DNA of 64,000 nucleotides, from contig JABCPU010000159.1 of the NCBI GenBank assembly GCA_016800925.1, positions 62,001 to 126,000 of the forward strand, given 5' to 3'. The translations under genes and the position numbers were made by a program. Origin of the DNA: Suillus spraguei. Lineage: Eukaryota > Basidiomycota > Agaricomycetes > Boletales > Suillaceae. The notes below the pieces were generated by a model. That model was not told the DNA's origin. It searched no databases and worked only from the letters and a program-made list of their open reading frames with translations. Positions 44,664 to 56,243 of the stretch are shown here, one piece after another; within the stretch, counting starts at the first letter, position 1, and every line of letters starts with the position of its first letter.

Positions 44664-45589
44664 AGCCCATGGGTCATTATATACTTCAAGTTATATGTCA
44701 GCAAACACGATGATCATGGCACACATAAAATGTCTCCTGATGAGTAGTGTACTGTGAAAGTGGCGATGGGAATTCACCCTTCCTAATTCATGCAGGTGAA
44801 CTATTTAACTTTTCGCTTTTGATGCTGGCAGAAGGAATTTACAACAGCAAATGTGATGATCATGGCATGTATAAAATGTCTCCCCTCGAAAAAGCGATAA
44901 TGAGGTAGTTGCAATCCAAGTTATTGTGAGTGGATTCGACTTTTTGCTGGCAGGAGGAATTTATAATTCACTTGTATACTAATCACTGCAGAAATCAGGT
45001 CTGGACAGGGTGCAAAAAGACGACATACTATTAGTTACCACTAGTTCCATCAGGGAAACATAATTTACTACAGAGTGCTACAGAGCACTCTGTAGCACAA
45101 TCCAACCCACTAAGCCTATTTGTCATTTTTGATCAGCGCTGTCCTCCTATTCTGATTGGCATCACCAAAATTGCACAACTCAGATATGGTTAGACATGGC
45201 AGTATCTGACAATGGCTAGGGCATCACACATATCAGCAATGTCAGCCCAAACACAGCTATGTCTGGCAATCCCTAGGAACACTAGTGACGACATCAGTTG
45301 AGCTTAACATTGTCGCTAATGGTTTATACATTTTGTGTCAATCAGACTTCTTCATACATTGAGTGCTACTCAGAGATATTCAGACATTCTGTTCTTGTTC
45401 TGATGTAACACAAATTTGATTGTCTGCCAGCTAGTACAAGTTATTAAAGTGTGACCGAGGTATTGTAAGTCAGATGGATGACATGGACAGTGCATGCAGT
45501 GCAACTTGGAGAATCATGGAGATGAAAGAGCAATGGATAGCAACAGGGAAAAAAGTACAACTGAATTGTTCCAGACATGCAAACAGTGG
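44664..45589. other. Upstream region of the protease relic with a ~140-bp tandem duplication
   Basis: 44700-44832 and 44835-44965 are imperfect tandem copies (CAGCAAA..GATGATCATGGCA..TATAAAATGTCTCC and GAAGGAATTTA). At 45075-45098 a perfect 11-bp stem hairpin (GTGCTACAGAG / CTCTGTAGCAC) follows CAGGGAAACATAATT, a motif also at 9239. No gene between 45100 and 45589. Confidence 0.5.
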
Positions 45590-47662
45590 TTATTTCTTTT
45601 GTTTCTTCATTGATCTAGCAGGGGTTTTTCTGGCAGGAGTGACTGCCTTGGATTTCCCCTTGTGTTTGGCTGGTGCCTTCCACTTTCATTGGGGTTCTTC
45701 CTCATTGAATTCCATTAATTCGCTGCCAGATGTGCTGCCATTGGCTTGTGAGTCTAAAGTCCAACACAGTCTTGGCTGGTGAATACACTGGCCATGAAGG
45801 TAGTGGGATGTTGCATGCTGATGAAGATGCCAATGGTGTCCATGGACAAAGTGCTGGTGAGGCCTCTGGAGCAGCCAATGAACATACTGGTGTTTTTATA
45901 GGATGTGGAACAGGGCATGGGCGTGGAACAGGATGTGGGGTTGATACAATGCAAGCTGGTGAAGAAGGCAGAGGTGTCCTCAGAGGAGAATGCTCCCAAG
46001 CAGATGGTGGATGAGCTACTGTAGGAGGTACAGCTGGACGTTCCAAATCTGTAGAGCTAACCTTCACTGCAGCATTATGGGCTGCCATTTGTGTGCGCAG
46101 GTGAGCCAGGTCACTGCCACCCTCATGAGTACTGGAGAGTGTAGAGTCATCGACATCATCTCTTGCCACATCACATCTATCCTCATTGTTGAACAGTTTC
46201 CTATTGATGTAATGTTAGCACAATAAAAAAATGAAAATTGTGCCTTACATATTCCACTCTTTGAATAATTATCCCTATCATCATCAGGCAAGTCTTTGAT
46301 AAACTTGACAATGTTATGGTAGAAATTGCAATACTTGAAGTCACCATCTTCCTCCATCCAAATATTTGGTGCACTGAGTCCAAACCGAACCCATGAGGGT
46401 TCAGCATAAGCTACAGGCAAGGATAATGAAAAATAACCTGTACACAGCCATACACTATGTGTGCAGCTTCAACAGTGGTCATATTGTGCAAGACAGCATT
46501 GCAGGGTCGTGTCCTGCATGATTGGCTTCCCAAAGTGGTAGAAGGTCCAGTAAATATGTGCCGCATTGTCTTAAAATATGGTGAGACAAATGAAGGGGCA
46601 GTGATGATGAGACCCACCTGTTCGAGGGTGAAGCCTTCCAGAAAGCCATGCATCATATCATCTGGGTTGTAGTCAGACCCAGGAGGATCACCTTTCCAAA
46701 GAAAGGCTGGAAATATGTCCACTGTCAATTTAATTCCACCACCTTGCAGGCATTTAATTGTTCTAAAGTAAAGTCAATGCCAATGCCAATGATGGCATAA
46801 ACAAATGAACCCTACTCTCTTGGGTCCTCTTCAAACCTTTCAATCTCACTGATAGGACAGAGAAACCGGGCCAGAACAGGGTGGTCCATGCCCATGTGTG
46901 TTCTTTGGCCACTGCCATTGTCAATAGGCGGAGATACAGGTTTTCACTGGATCCACAGTGACATATTTAGCAATCTGGATGTTCAGACGTGTCAAATCAT
47001 CCGAACAAGTGCCTGACATAGTGGACTCCATCTATGTATAATGAACATTAGAACACATCAGCATGCGCATATATGCACATATACTCACCTTTTGAATAAT
47101 CTTCCTGAGTTGCAATACTTTCTTCAGGTCCTTTGAGTCTCAGATATATAGGAGGTAAATTTTAATTTATTAGCATTAGTAGGATACTTAACCATACAAT
47201 TTTGATAGTTGCTTCTCTCGATGAGCAGTGTCATTGTCGTCCTTGGATAGGTCTCCTGAATTGGCAAGTTTGCTCTGCTTCAGTAAGGTCCCAATGTCAA
47301 TTATCTTGTGAATTTTACAGAACATGTTTATGCATCAGGTGATGCAGCGCGCAGCTGTGAGGTATTCTTCATGTAGATCTGATTTCAATTCTTTTTTCTC
47401 TAGTCTATAGCCAGTGAGCAATGGTGACTTGAGAAACTGAAGGAAAATTTACTTATGTCCCTGTGTCGTCATCATCTGACAAACAGCGCCTTTTCTTTGG
47501 CCTAGCGACTTTCTTTGAGATCTTCTTCAGGGGTAAAACTACAACTGACTCCAATGAGGTAGAGCTGTCAGATGACGAGGATGATGAAACAGAGGAGGCA
47601 TGTTTGCAACGGGCTATAGTGTAGTGCAGAAAGATAAGAATTAATGATATTGATAAAGACAC
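45590..47662 (-). pseudogene. DUF6698-like fungal gene relic
   Basis: The layout matches an uncharacterised basidiomycete family (DUF6698 is my best recollection). N-part: poly-Ser and basic, SLESVVVLPLKKISKKVARP, KKRRCLSDDDD. Next: FLKSPLLTGYRLEKKELK, DLHEEYLTAARCIT, then a TGA and CINMFCKIHKIIDIGTLLKQ; then DSKDLKKVLQLRKIIQK followed by GTGAGT. Core: DIFPAFLWKGDPPGSDYNPD, MMHGFLEGFTLEQV, MRHIFTGPSTTLG, NMTTVEAAHIVYGCVQ, and RFGLSAPNIWMEEDGDFKY. The end is Pro-rich (45702-46169) with a Lys-rich tail after an internal TGA (KHKGKSKAVTPARKTPARS). Nuclear location is suggested by composition. Several stops mean it is not translated as one protein. Confidence 0.65.
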
Positions 47663-48124
47663 GTGAATATTATTAACATTGATGCACTTGTCTCAGAATT
47701 CACTGGCAGGTTTTTAATAGTCTTGTATTCAAATTTCGAACTTGGTCTTTCTGTCTCTTCAGTTAGTACCACCAGGCATCTGCTTATTCCAGAGGCCAGT
47801 ATGAGCATCATGCGTGGCTCCCCTCAGTGGGACAGTTTCAGATGCCCAGGCTCTGATCCACGACTGTCCGCCATTAACTTGCGCCTCTTAGGTCCCTGAG
47901 CACCCCAGGGCGCCCTGGGAAAACTCACTTGCATTTTTATTTCTAGGTGTCATGCCCCCAACTCTAATTACTCGGTTTGGCCTGTTACTGCCCCGAGAAC
48001 TTTTTTCTTTTGTCTGGATAACCTCTGGTCTTTTGGCCACCACCACCACTGGAACCGTCTTGTCACCTGAGCCCCTTGAAGAAATGCAAAAAAGTCTAAA
48101 TGCAATGCAGGAGAAGTAACCTGA
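47663..48124. other. Possible 5' region of the DUF6698-like gene
   Basis: The minus strand reads RGSGDKTVPVVVVAKRPEVI, GSNRPNRVIRVGGMT and, in another frame, APWGAQGPKRRKLMADSRGS. This could be further N-terminal exons but I cannot join them. Otherwise no feature. Confidence 0.3.
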
Positions 48125-49527
48125 TGTAGCGAACAAAGTCATGCTGACCATGAAAGTGCTGTTTTACACAAGTGTCTTGTTACCATTCTAGGTGGATACC
48201 GAACAAATCCCTTATAGCGAGCATTACCCCTTTTTGCTTTGCCGGTACCATTTTCGCTCCATGGATCCTTGCCCCTTACTGAATCTCACTACCGATGTCC
48301 TCCTGTCCATTCCATTTCCATCTAGATCCATTGGTGCATAGCATATTTGTTTCCACCGTTACTAAAGCTACGGCAAGACTTACATACCTTCTGTGACACC
48401 GCTTGCTCGCTGCATGCCTCTTTGCTAAAAATCACGGAGTACATCTTTATTTCGCTACCATTCTCGCTATGTATTCTGGCCATTCATGGTACATGTTAAA
48501 AAGGACTCTTCACACATTCGGGTACTTTTACTTTTCTCTCTATGGTACACATGGTACTTAGGAATTGTCACCACTACTGTCTCTAATGGAATAAAGTCTT
48601 TCACCGAAGTCACTGTCTCTTAAGAATTGTTTTACTGCTAAATGTACCACCGCTCTTTACCGCTTTCCCGCTGTAGCAAACAAAGTCATGCTGACCATGA
48701 AAGTGCCATTTTAGACAAGTGTCTCGTTACTGTCTACAGCGGCTACCGAGAAAACCCCTATAGCGAGCATTACCCCTTTTCGCTTCGCCAGTACCGTTTT
48801 CGCTCCGTGGATCCTTGCCTCTTACCGAATCTCGCTACTGATGTCCTCCTGTCCATTCCATTTCCGTCTAAGATCTATTGGTGCGTAGCATATTCGTTTC
48901 CGCTGTTACTAAAGCTACGGAAGACTTACCTTACCTTCCGTGGCACCGCTTGCTCGCTGCGTGCCTCTTAGCTAAATATCTCTATCTCGCTACCGTTCTT
49001 GCTATGTATTCCAGCCGTTCACGGCACATGTTAAAAAGGACTCTTCGCACATTCTGGTACTTTTACTTTTCCCTCTATGGTCACAGTACTTAGGAATTGT
49101 CACCACTACTGTCTCTTAAGAATTGTTTTACTGCCGCATGCACCACTGCTCTTTACCGCTTTCCCGCGCTTCATCACTAGTTTCACCGCTTGTTTTACCA
49201 CCAGTTTCCCACGCCTTACCGCAGTTTTACCGCATGCACTACCGCAGTTTTGCCACTTTTGCTACCACTTGTCTACTGCATTCCCGCGCTTACCGCTAGT
49301 ATTACTGCTAGTTTCCCACGGACTGGAGGTCACCGCTAGCATCTCACTACCTCTGACGGCAGTCTTACACCACAGGTTGGGCATTATTGAACTATACTAA
49401 CTTAGCATTCCCTTTAGGGTCGAACATTCTTGCCTTCGCAAGTGAAGCAGACTAGGTAGAGCGCAAGACTCACATACTAGCTTAGGCCGTGGTTTATCTA
49501 CAGCCCAGGCTAGATTGTATCTTTACA
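48125..49527 (+). repeat. Tandem LTR C copies
   Basis: TGTAGCGAACAAAGTCATGC at 48125 and TGTAGCAAACAAAGTCATGC at 48672 start two head-to-tail copies. The first is cut at about 547 bp; the second runs on to ...TTGTATCTTTACA at 49527, an end shared with family B. CCGC-rich words (TTACCGC, TTTCCCGC) fill the middle. B and C are therefore related subfamilies. Confidence 0.65.
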
Positions 49528-50115
49528 CCATGCTTCACCGCTTGCACTACGCTTTCCTGTGCTTCGTCACTATGCTTTACCGCTTGTTTTACCACCAGTT
49601 TCCCACGCCTTACCGCAGTTTTACTGCATGCACTACCGTAGATGAACTACGGCCTAAACTAGTATGCGAAGGCAAGAATGTTCGACCCTAAAGGGAATGC
49701 TAAGTTAGTATAGTTCAATAATGCCCAACCTGTGGTGCAAGACTGCCGTCGGAGGTAGCGAGATGCTAGCGGTGACCTCCAGTCCGTGGGAAACTAGCGG
49801 TAATACTAGCGGTAAGCGCGGGAATGCGGTAGACAAGTGGTAGCAAAAGTGGCAAAACTGCGGTAGTGCATGCGGTAAAACTGCGGTAAGGCGTGGGAAA
49901 CTGGTGGTAAAACAAGCGGTGAAACTAGTGATGAAGCGTGGGAAAGTGTAGCGCAAGCGGTGAAGCGCGGGAAAGCGGTAAAGAGCGGTGGTGCGTGCGG
50001 CAGTAAAGCAATTCTTAGAGACAGTGACTTCGGTAAAGGACTTTATTTCATAGTGACAGTAGTGGTGACTATTCCTAAGTACCGTGTGTACTATAGGAGG
50101 GAAGTAAGTAAAGAG
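49141..50115. repeat. Large inverted repeat of LTR C sequence
   Basis: 49141-49395 returns as its reverse complement at 49703-49985, and 49985-50115 continues as the reverse complement of about 48545-48640. The spacer (49396-49702) itself holds an inverted pair of the LTR end (CCCTTTAGGGTCGAAC at about 49410 and GTTCGACCCTAAAGGG at 49680), so the structure could fold back over most of its length. Confidence 0.75.
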
Positions 50116-50745
50116 TACGGGTACCTAGGAATTTTATACGAAAGGAATAGCTACAGAGACGGAAGGGATAGGATAAACACACAGCAGACATGTAATAAGA
50201 CTGCACTTCAGTTTACAAAACATTATGTACCGGCGAGACTGGATGGACATTGGATGGACAGTAAATCTTGCTTGAGGATGCCTAATGGGTTTGTGGAGAT
50301 TGCCGAAGATCACCGCTTCGCGGGAAAGTTGCCGCAGTACAGCTGCTAAGCTGCAACAAGGCTTCCGGAGTGCGGAACAGAGCCCCTTCAGTGACAAACT
50401 CCGTACTATACGGGTCACCCAACCCACATAATATCCTGTCAAAGACGGTGTAACAGACAAACTCAGGCTGACCTTAAAACAGTAGTTTTTGCATGTTGTC
50501 TCTTACTTAGGCTTTCCTTACCTTAGGTCCGCATTTTGGCTGATTACATAAGAACCTTACCTTGCACCTGTCTTTATACCACTTCACCACTAGTAGTAGC
50601 AGTCTGAGACTTACTGTTTGAATGATAGTTTTACTCTTCTCTGAGCTCTGAGCCTTGGACCAGAAACCCTTGGGTTGAATATCAGCTAGGCAGCATTCAA
50701 CATATATCTGCACCCCAGCAGAGTTGTGTTACCCACAATGGGCCA
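50116..50745. other. Rest of inverted LTR C fragment; no gene seen
   Basis: 50450-50500 resembles the LTR C start (GACAAACTCAGGCTGACC) in direct sense. The 390-nt open frame at 49960-50349 lies on LTR sequence. Nothing coding is supported. Confidence 0.4.
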
Positions 50746-51275
50746 GCGGACCATGGGCTGAGGTTATGTATATCCTCAATGTTGACAGATGGGCCAGGGA
50801 GAATATTCTTTCCAATGGAGATGGGTGGGCCGGGAGAATTTTATTTTCGGGAGAGATGGGTGGGTTGAGGGAAACATAATTTCTGATGTTGATGGATGGG
50901 CCAGGGGGATATCATCACTGATAGAGATGGGTGGGCCCATCTGGGTAATATGTAGAGTAGGATATTATAGACAGCTGGGCTGAAGAGATATGCAAGGCAA
51001 ATATTATTGCATAGATGGGTGGGCCAAGGTAAGAGAATATTACATATATGGGTGGGCCGACATGGGGTGTACTACATGGATGGGTGGGCTGAGGTGGGGG
51101 AATATCACATATATGGGTGGGCCAATGTGGGGTGTATTACATAGACAGGTGGGCTGAGGGTGCAGTAAAATATTGATTGCATAGATGGGTGGGCCGACAT
51201 GGAGGTATATTGCATGTATGGGTGGGCTAAGGTAAAATATATTACATATACGGGTGGGCCTAGATATGTATCATA
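50746..51275 (+). repeat. GATGGGTGGGCC minisatellite-like array
   Basis: The core ATGGGTGGGCC (variants GGGCT, ATGGGCC) recurs at least 13 times at 28-50 bp spacing, with AT-rich spacers that often read ATATTACATA. The G-rich strand is the plus strand. A single inverted core occurs at 60930. Confidence 0.75.
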
Positions 51276-51399
51276 AAGACGTACAGCTGATGTAGCCACC
51301 AGAGAATCAAACGCATAGGATACATGCACCCTATGAGTGCATATACCTACAATCGACCACCAAAATCTAAACCCTGAAGCACAAAAACCTGAATGTACC

Positions 51400-52384
51400 A
51401 TGTCTGACATTCACTGATAATCAAGTCCTGAAGCCCGAAAACCCGAAACCTGAGCCTTGGTGTGCACCATATCCTATTGTCTAACACAACAAATCACCGA
51501 GTCTCAAAACCTGACCACCTGACCACCTGAAGCCCAAAACACGAGACTCAGAAGTCAAAACTTGCAAAAATATAAATGTCAAATTTCACTGAGTGCTGAA
51601 CCCTGAGTACCGAGTGCCAGGTGCTGGGTGCCGGGTGCCAGATGCCAAGTCCCAAAACCTGGAACTCAAACTGGAGATTCAAACTAGATATTTCCTGAAT
51701 TCCAGATACCCAGACACCTGAAACACAACACACAAGGTGAAAGATTTGAAGTCCATGTGTCAAGTCACCTAGTACCAAGTGCCAAGTGCCAAGTGCCAAG
51801 TGCTGGGTGCCAGGTGCCGGGTGCAGAGTCCTGAAACTAGAAACTTGAGATTCGAGACAAAAAAGATATCTACCAAAAATGTGTGGATCAAAGTTTTTTT
51901 GTTGCCTGACATTTTTCTGAGTCCCAAGTACCAAACCCCGAAATTGTGGACTACCGGATTTCAGGATTCAGGGTTTGGCACTCAAGATTCGAGATTTGAG
52001 ATGAAAAAGATATCTACCAAAAATGTGTGGATCAATATGTTTCTATTGCCTCACATTGTTCTGAGTTCCGAGTCCCAAGTGCTGGGTGCCAGGGTTCAGG
52101 GTTTGGCACTTAAAATATGTGGATTAATATCTTTCACATTGTTATGAGTCCCAAGTCCCGAGTGCCGGGTGCCAGGTGCCAGGTGCCAGGGTTCGGGGTT
52201 TGGCACTCAAAATGTGTGAATCAATATCTTTGTATTGCCTCACATTGTTCCGAGTCCCAAGTCCCAAGTGCCGGGTTTGGGGTTTGGGGTTTGGGGTTTG
52301 GGGTTTGGCACTTGAAATATGTGGATCAATATCTTTCACATTGTTATGAGTCCCAAGTCCCGAGTCCCAGGTGCTGGGTGCCGG
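51400..52384 (+). repeat. GTGCCAAGTGCC word array, segment 1
   Basis: This is built of short words: AGTGCCAAGTGCC, GGGTGCCGGGTGCC, GAGTCCCAAGTCCC, GGTTTGGGGTTTGG. They alternate with a longer unit (TGTGGATCAATATCTTT...CACATTGTT). About 100-150 bp super-units repeat at 51880, 52015, 52110, 52210 and 52310. Confidence 0.7.
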
Positions 52385-53774
52385 TGTAACAAACATATTG
52401 GTGCTGGGCTTAACACCCCATCTTTTGACACTCATCTTGTTACAATTGTATGTGCCCCTATTCATTTTTTCTTTCTACTCTATCTTGTATATTACGTAAT
52501 GCGATTCCGACTCATATGCTCAATGCATCTGTACTATAGTGGCCTTCCTTCTTTGGATATGCACTTACATTCTCACATCTCTCTTGGTCCGTGCGCACAT
52601 ATTGGCTTATTTAAGCACGTTGTATTATGCTTGTATACTTCACTTTAATCTTACTGGGTTTTACCTGGAATATCCTTCGCTTAGGTCTCCAACCTAAGTC
52701 GTCTGAATCGTCTCTAAGTCTAAGCACTCCTTAGCCTTAGTCTCTATTCTACTGATCATCTTAGAGTTGCGACTCTTCGATCGAACCTTCGATCCTACGC
52801 AGAACACTTTCTAGTGGTAGTTCTCGTTCTCCTTTGAACGTAGTCAAACCTCCCAGCAGACCGGCTGTGTCTTATCACTGTCGCTGGTGATGCCCTGGGA
52901 TGGCGTAACACGTCTCACATCTACAGGAGTTACCACTTGTCCATGGCCGTCTTACCCCTTTAGCAGTACTGGCGGCATCCCACGCTTACTGCACACTGTA
53001 CTGATGTCCTCTCATGTCCTTGCCGCGTCCGCATAGCTCCATTTGGTGCATCATTTGTTTTCTGTTCGTTATCACTGATTCCACGGCAAGCCTTATTACA
53101 TGTTGCCTCATGCCGCAGCGCCTCGCAATATGTTTACTTATGACGGTTACTACACTCCAGCACTACTGATCTCGCCTAGAGTATTCTGATTACATACAAT
53201 TAGGATATAAGCACTGCATACCCCACACAATAGAAGTACCTGATTTTACACCATTGCACGTACTATAGGTCAGGATTATTGTCTAGCTCTGGATCTACCC
53301 AGTAGTGGACATAGTCTTTAAAGTTTCCTTATCGCTTGTTAATCTATCACGCTCGTTCTCCATTACCGCTGGACTTTTGACAGTTAATTTGACTGAACTT
53401 CTCATGCACCGCTACTTTACCACTGAAAGTACCACGGACTTCTTTACTGTTTCTTTGCACCGCTCGCAACCTTACCGCTACCACTGAGATCACCACTCGA
53501 CGCAACTGTTACTGACCTTATATTGACCACGGTAGCACCACTACACACGACGCTAGTTCCAGTGGTATCATTGCTGACTGCAGCAACTTACCGCTGACCA
53601 CGATGCTTGTTTCGCACATAAGTTAGACTCAAACTTAACCATACTAATAGGCATCCCCCTTTAGGGTCGAACACTCTTGTTCTTACAAGTGAAGCAGACT
53701 AGATGGAGTGCAAGACTCACATACTAGTTTAGGCAGTGGTTTATCTACAGCCCAGGCTAGGTTGTATCTTTACA
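52385..53774 (+). repeat. Solo LTR family B, copy a, with LTR A nested
   Basis: TGTAACAAACATATTGG to TGTATCTTTACA. Flanked by CCGG (52381-52384) and CTGG (53775-53778). Removing the nested solo LTR gives about 912 bp. The pre-insertion sequence AGTGCCGGGTTTGGGG occurs nearby at 52266, confirming that it entered the word array. Confidence 0.87.
52438..52910 (+). repeat. Solo LTR of the Gypsy element 1/2 family inside LTR B
   Basis: 473 bp, TGTTACAATTGTATG to GGCGTAACA. Target duplications CATCT (52433-52437) and CGTCT (52911-52915) differ at one CpG. It keeps CTTTAATCTTACTGGG, but diverges more from the full elements than they do from each other, so it is an older insertion. Confidence 0.93.
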
Positions 53775-53778
53775 CTGG

Positions 53779-54851
53779 GGTTTGGGGTTCAGCACTCAAA
53801 GTGTGTGAATCAATGTGAGGCAATAAAAAGACTTTGACCCACACATTGTTAGTGCCAAACCCCAAACCCCGAAATCCAGTAGTCCACAATTTCGGGGTTT
53901 GGCACTCGTGATTCTGCACTTGGGACTCAGAAAAATGTGAGACAATAAAAGGAATTTGATCCACACATTTAAAACTTGAAACTCACAAAAATGTATATCA
54001 TGTAAAATTTCCATTTCCTTACACAGTTCACCAAGTGTCAAGTACCAAGACCTGAGACCCGAATCCCAAATTCCTGGCAATGACCAAGTACCAAGTGCTG
54101 AGTGCCAAAACCTGAAACTTGAAACTTGAAACTTGAAACTTGAAACATAACACTTGCAACTCACAAAAATCTGTATCATGTAAAATTTCTATTTCCTTAC
54201 ACAGTCAGTTCACCGAGTGTTGAGTACCAAGACCCAAGACCTGAATCCCGAATGTAGGGTTGGCAGGCCAGCTGCGGAGGTCCGGAGATATGGAGATCAG
54301 GGCCAGAGATCATAGTGGAGATGGGGTGTGAAATATGGTATGTGACAGAAACTCGCAAAAATGTATATCATGTAAAATTTCTATTTTCTTACACAGTTCA
54401 TCGAGTGTTGAGTAGCAAGACCCGAGACCCGAATTCCTGGCAATGTAGCAAGTGCCAAGTGCCAAAGCCCGAAACCCAAAACTTGAAACTTGAAACTCAA
54501 AACTCGCAAAAATCTGTATCATGTAAAATTTCTATTTCCTCACACAGTTCACTGAGTGTTGAGTACCAAGCCCCGAGACCCGAATTCCTGGCAATGTAGC
54601 AAGTGCCAAGTGCCAAAGCCCAAAACTTGAAACTTGAAACTCACAACTCGCAAACATCTGTATCATGTAAAATTTCTATTTCCTGACACAGTTCACTGAG
54701 TGTCAAGTACCGATACCAGAAACCCAAAACCCAAAACCCTGGCATACACAATGTGTATGCCAGGGTTTTGGGTTTTGGGTCTTGGTACTCAACACTTGGT
54801 GAACTGTGTAAGGAATAGAAAATTTACATGATATACATTTTTGTGAGTGTC
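53779..54851. repeat. Word array, segment 2, with long palindrome
   Basis: Repeats of about 140 bp (ATGTATATCATGTAAAATTTCTATTT ... TTCCTGGCAATGTAGCAAGTGCC) stand at about 53990, 54160, 54355, 54510 and 54650. AAACTTGAAACTTG words fill the gaps. At 54728-54786 two 29-bp arms (CATACACA-A-TGTGTATG at the centre) form a perfect palindrome, and outer parts extend the symmetry to 54255-54350 and 54852-54960. Confidence 0.75.
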
Positions 54852-56226
54852 TGTCACATACCGTATTTCACACCCCATCTCCACTATGATCTCTGGCCCT
54901 GATCTCTGTATCTCCGAACCTCCGGACCTCCGCAGCTAGTCTGCCAACCCTACCCTGCACCTGGTCCACTCCAAGCACAGTCATACCCACCACTATTTCC
55001 GGACTTTCCCTCCAGTGGCATTCTGGATGTACCTTCACTATGTGTCCTGGTCTAATTCCCATTCCTATCCGGATTCCATTCCTCCGGATCTCCCTGCATT
55101 CTTCTCCGGACATATTCCTGCGCCACATGCATTACACCATTTAGGGTATGTCCTTGTCTCCAGCTCTCGGTTACCTCTGTCTCTGTCTTGATAATCTCTT
55201 TTGTACATATCTCATCTCTGAGTCCATTTAGTTATGTTCTGTTGTACTTAGTAGTATGTTTCTGCATGGTTCATACATAGCCTTGGATTATGCTTACTGA
55301 TCCTTACCTATGATACTTACAGTATATAAACTTGCACTGAAGTACTCTGGACTTCAGTTTGGTCATTACTGTCTGATTACTTACTTTCTTCTTTCTACTT
55401 ATTCTCCGCTTTATATCTTGCTACCTTCTCATGTCAATATAACTCCATTCTATTCTCGCACTTGGGCTCCGGCCCTTGTAAGCCTCCGGTTCAGGCCTAT
55501 GGGAGTATGCCCTAGGCCGGACCTTTGACCCTTTGTTATATTATACTTTCCGAACTTTGTCCAAACTCCAGTCTTTATCTCTGTTCACCTCCGGCTCTAC
55601 CTTTGGTAGTCTTCCTCTGTTTGTTTCTACTCCGGACTTCGTCTGTAGTAGCCTGTACCTTCCTTACATAATCTCCGGACCTACTCCTCCATAGTAGGGC
55701 AATACTTCCCCCCAGATCCACGGAGCTCCGCCCTCTGTTTCTCCACGTCTCCACTCCTCCACTTCTCCATTCCTCCACTCCTTGTCCTCCAGACCTCCTA
55801 TCTCCGGACCTCTGGTCCTGTCCTATCCTATCCTTGACCTCCTGTGGATCATATTTCCCCCTGGAGCCTTGCTCCAATCCTGCCCTGGACTTCATCCAGT
55901 GGTCTTCCCTTCACCCATTCTACTTGGGACTTGTCCCAGTAGTCTTACCTCTATCTCCGCCTACCTCTGGCGTAGTTTTCTACACTTCTCCAGAAGTTTA
56001 TTGACGCTCTATGAAGCAATCCAGCCCAAGAGTTCCTCCAAGGTTCTCCCTCGGACTTCACCAGAACTCCCTTTTGGACTTCATATGAAATTAGAGGCAT
56101 GTACTCAGGTAAGGGGCACAGTGCACAAGCTGAGGCCAAGCCCCCATGAATTAGTATGACCCTCCAGTATGACCCCATGGAAAGCTGGAACTTCTGAATA
56201 GCCTCCGGTTTTGCATGGCCATAACA
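54852..56226 (+). repeat. LTR family F copy 1 (about 1375 bp)
   Basis: TGTCACATACCG to GGCCATAACA; the inverted partner is 59164 to about 60900. It has a TATATAAAC box at 55321, CTCC-rich sequence with a few TCCACTCC units at 55740-55790, and GCACTGTGCCCC shared with LTR E. No target duplication seen. Confidence 0.6.
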
Positions 56227-56243
56227 TTTTTCAGTTTTGGCAC

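Noticed and set aside
49960..50349. 129-codon plus-strand frame
   Set aside because: It reads across inverted LTR C sequence; the opposite orientation copies do not keep the frame.
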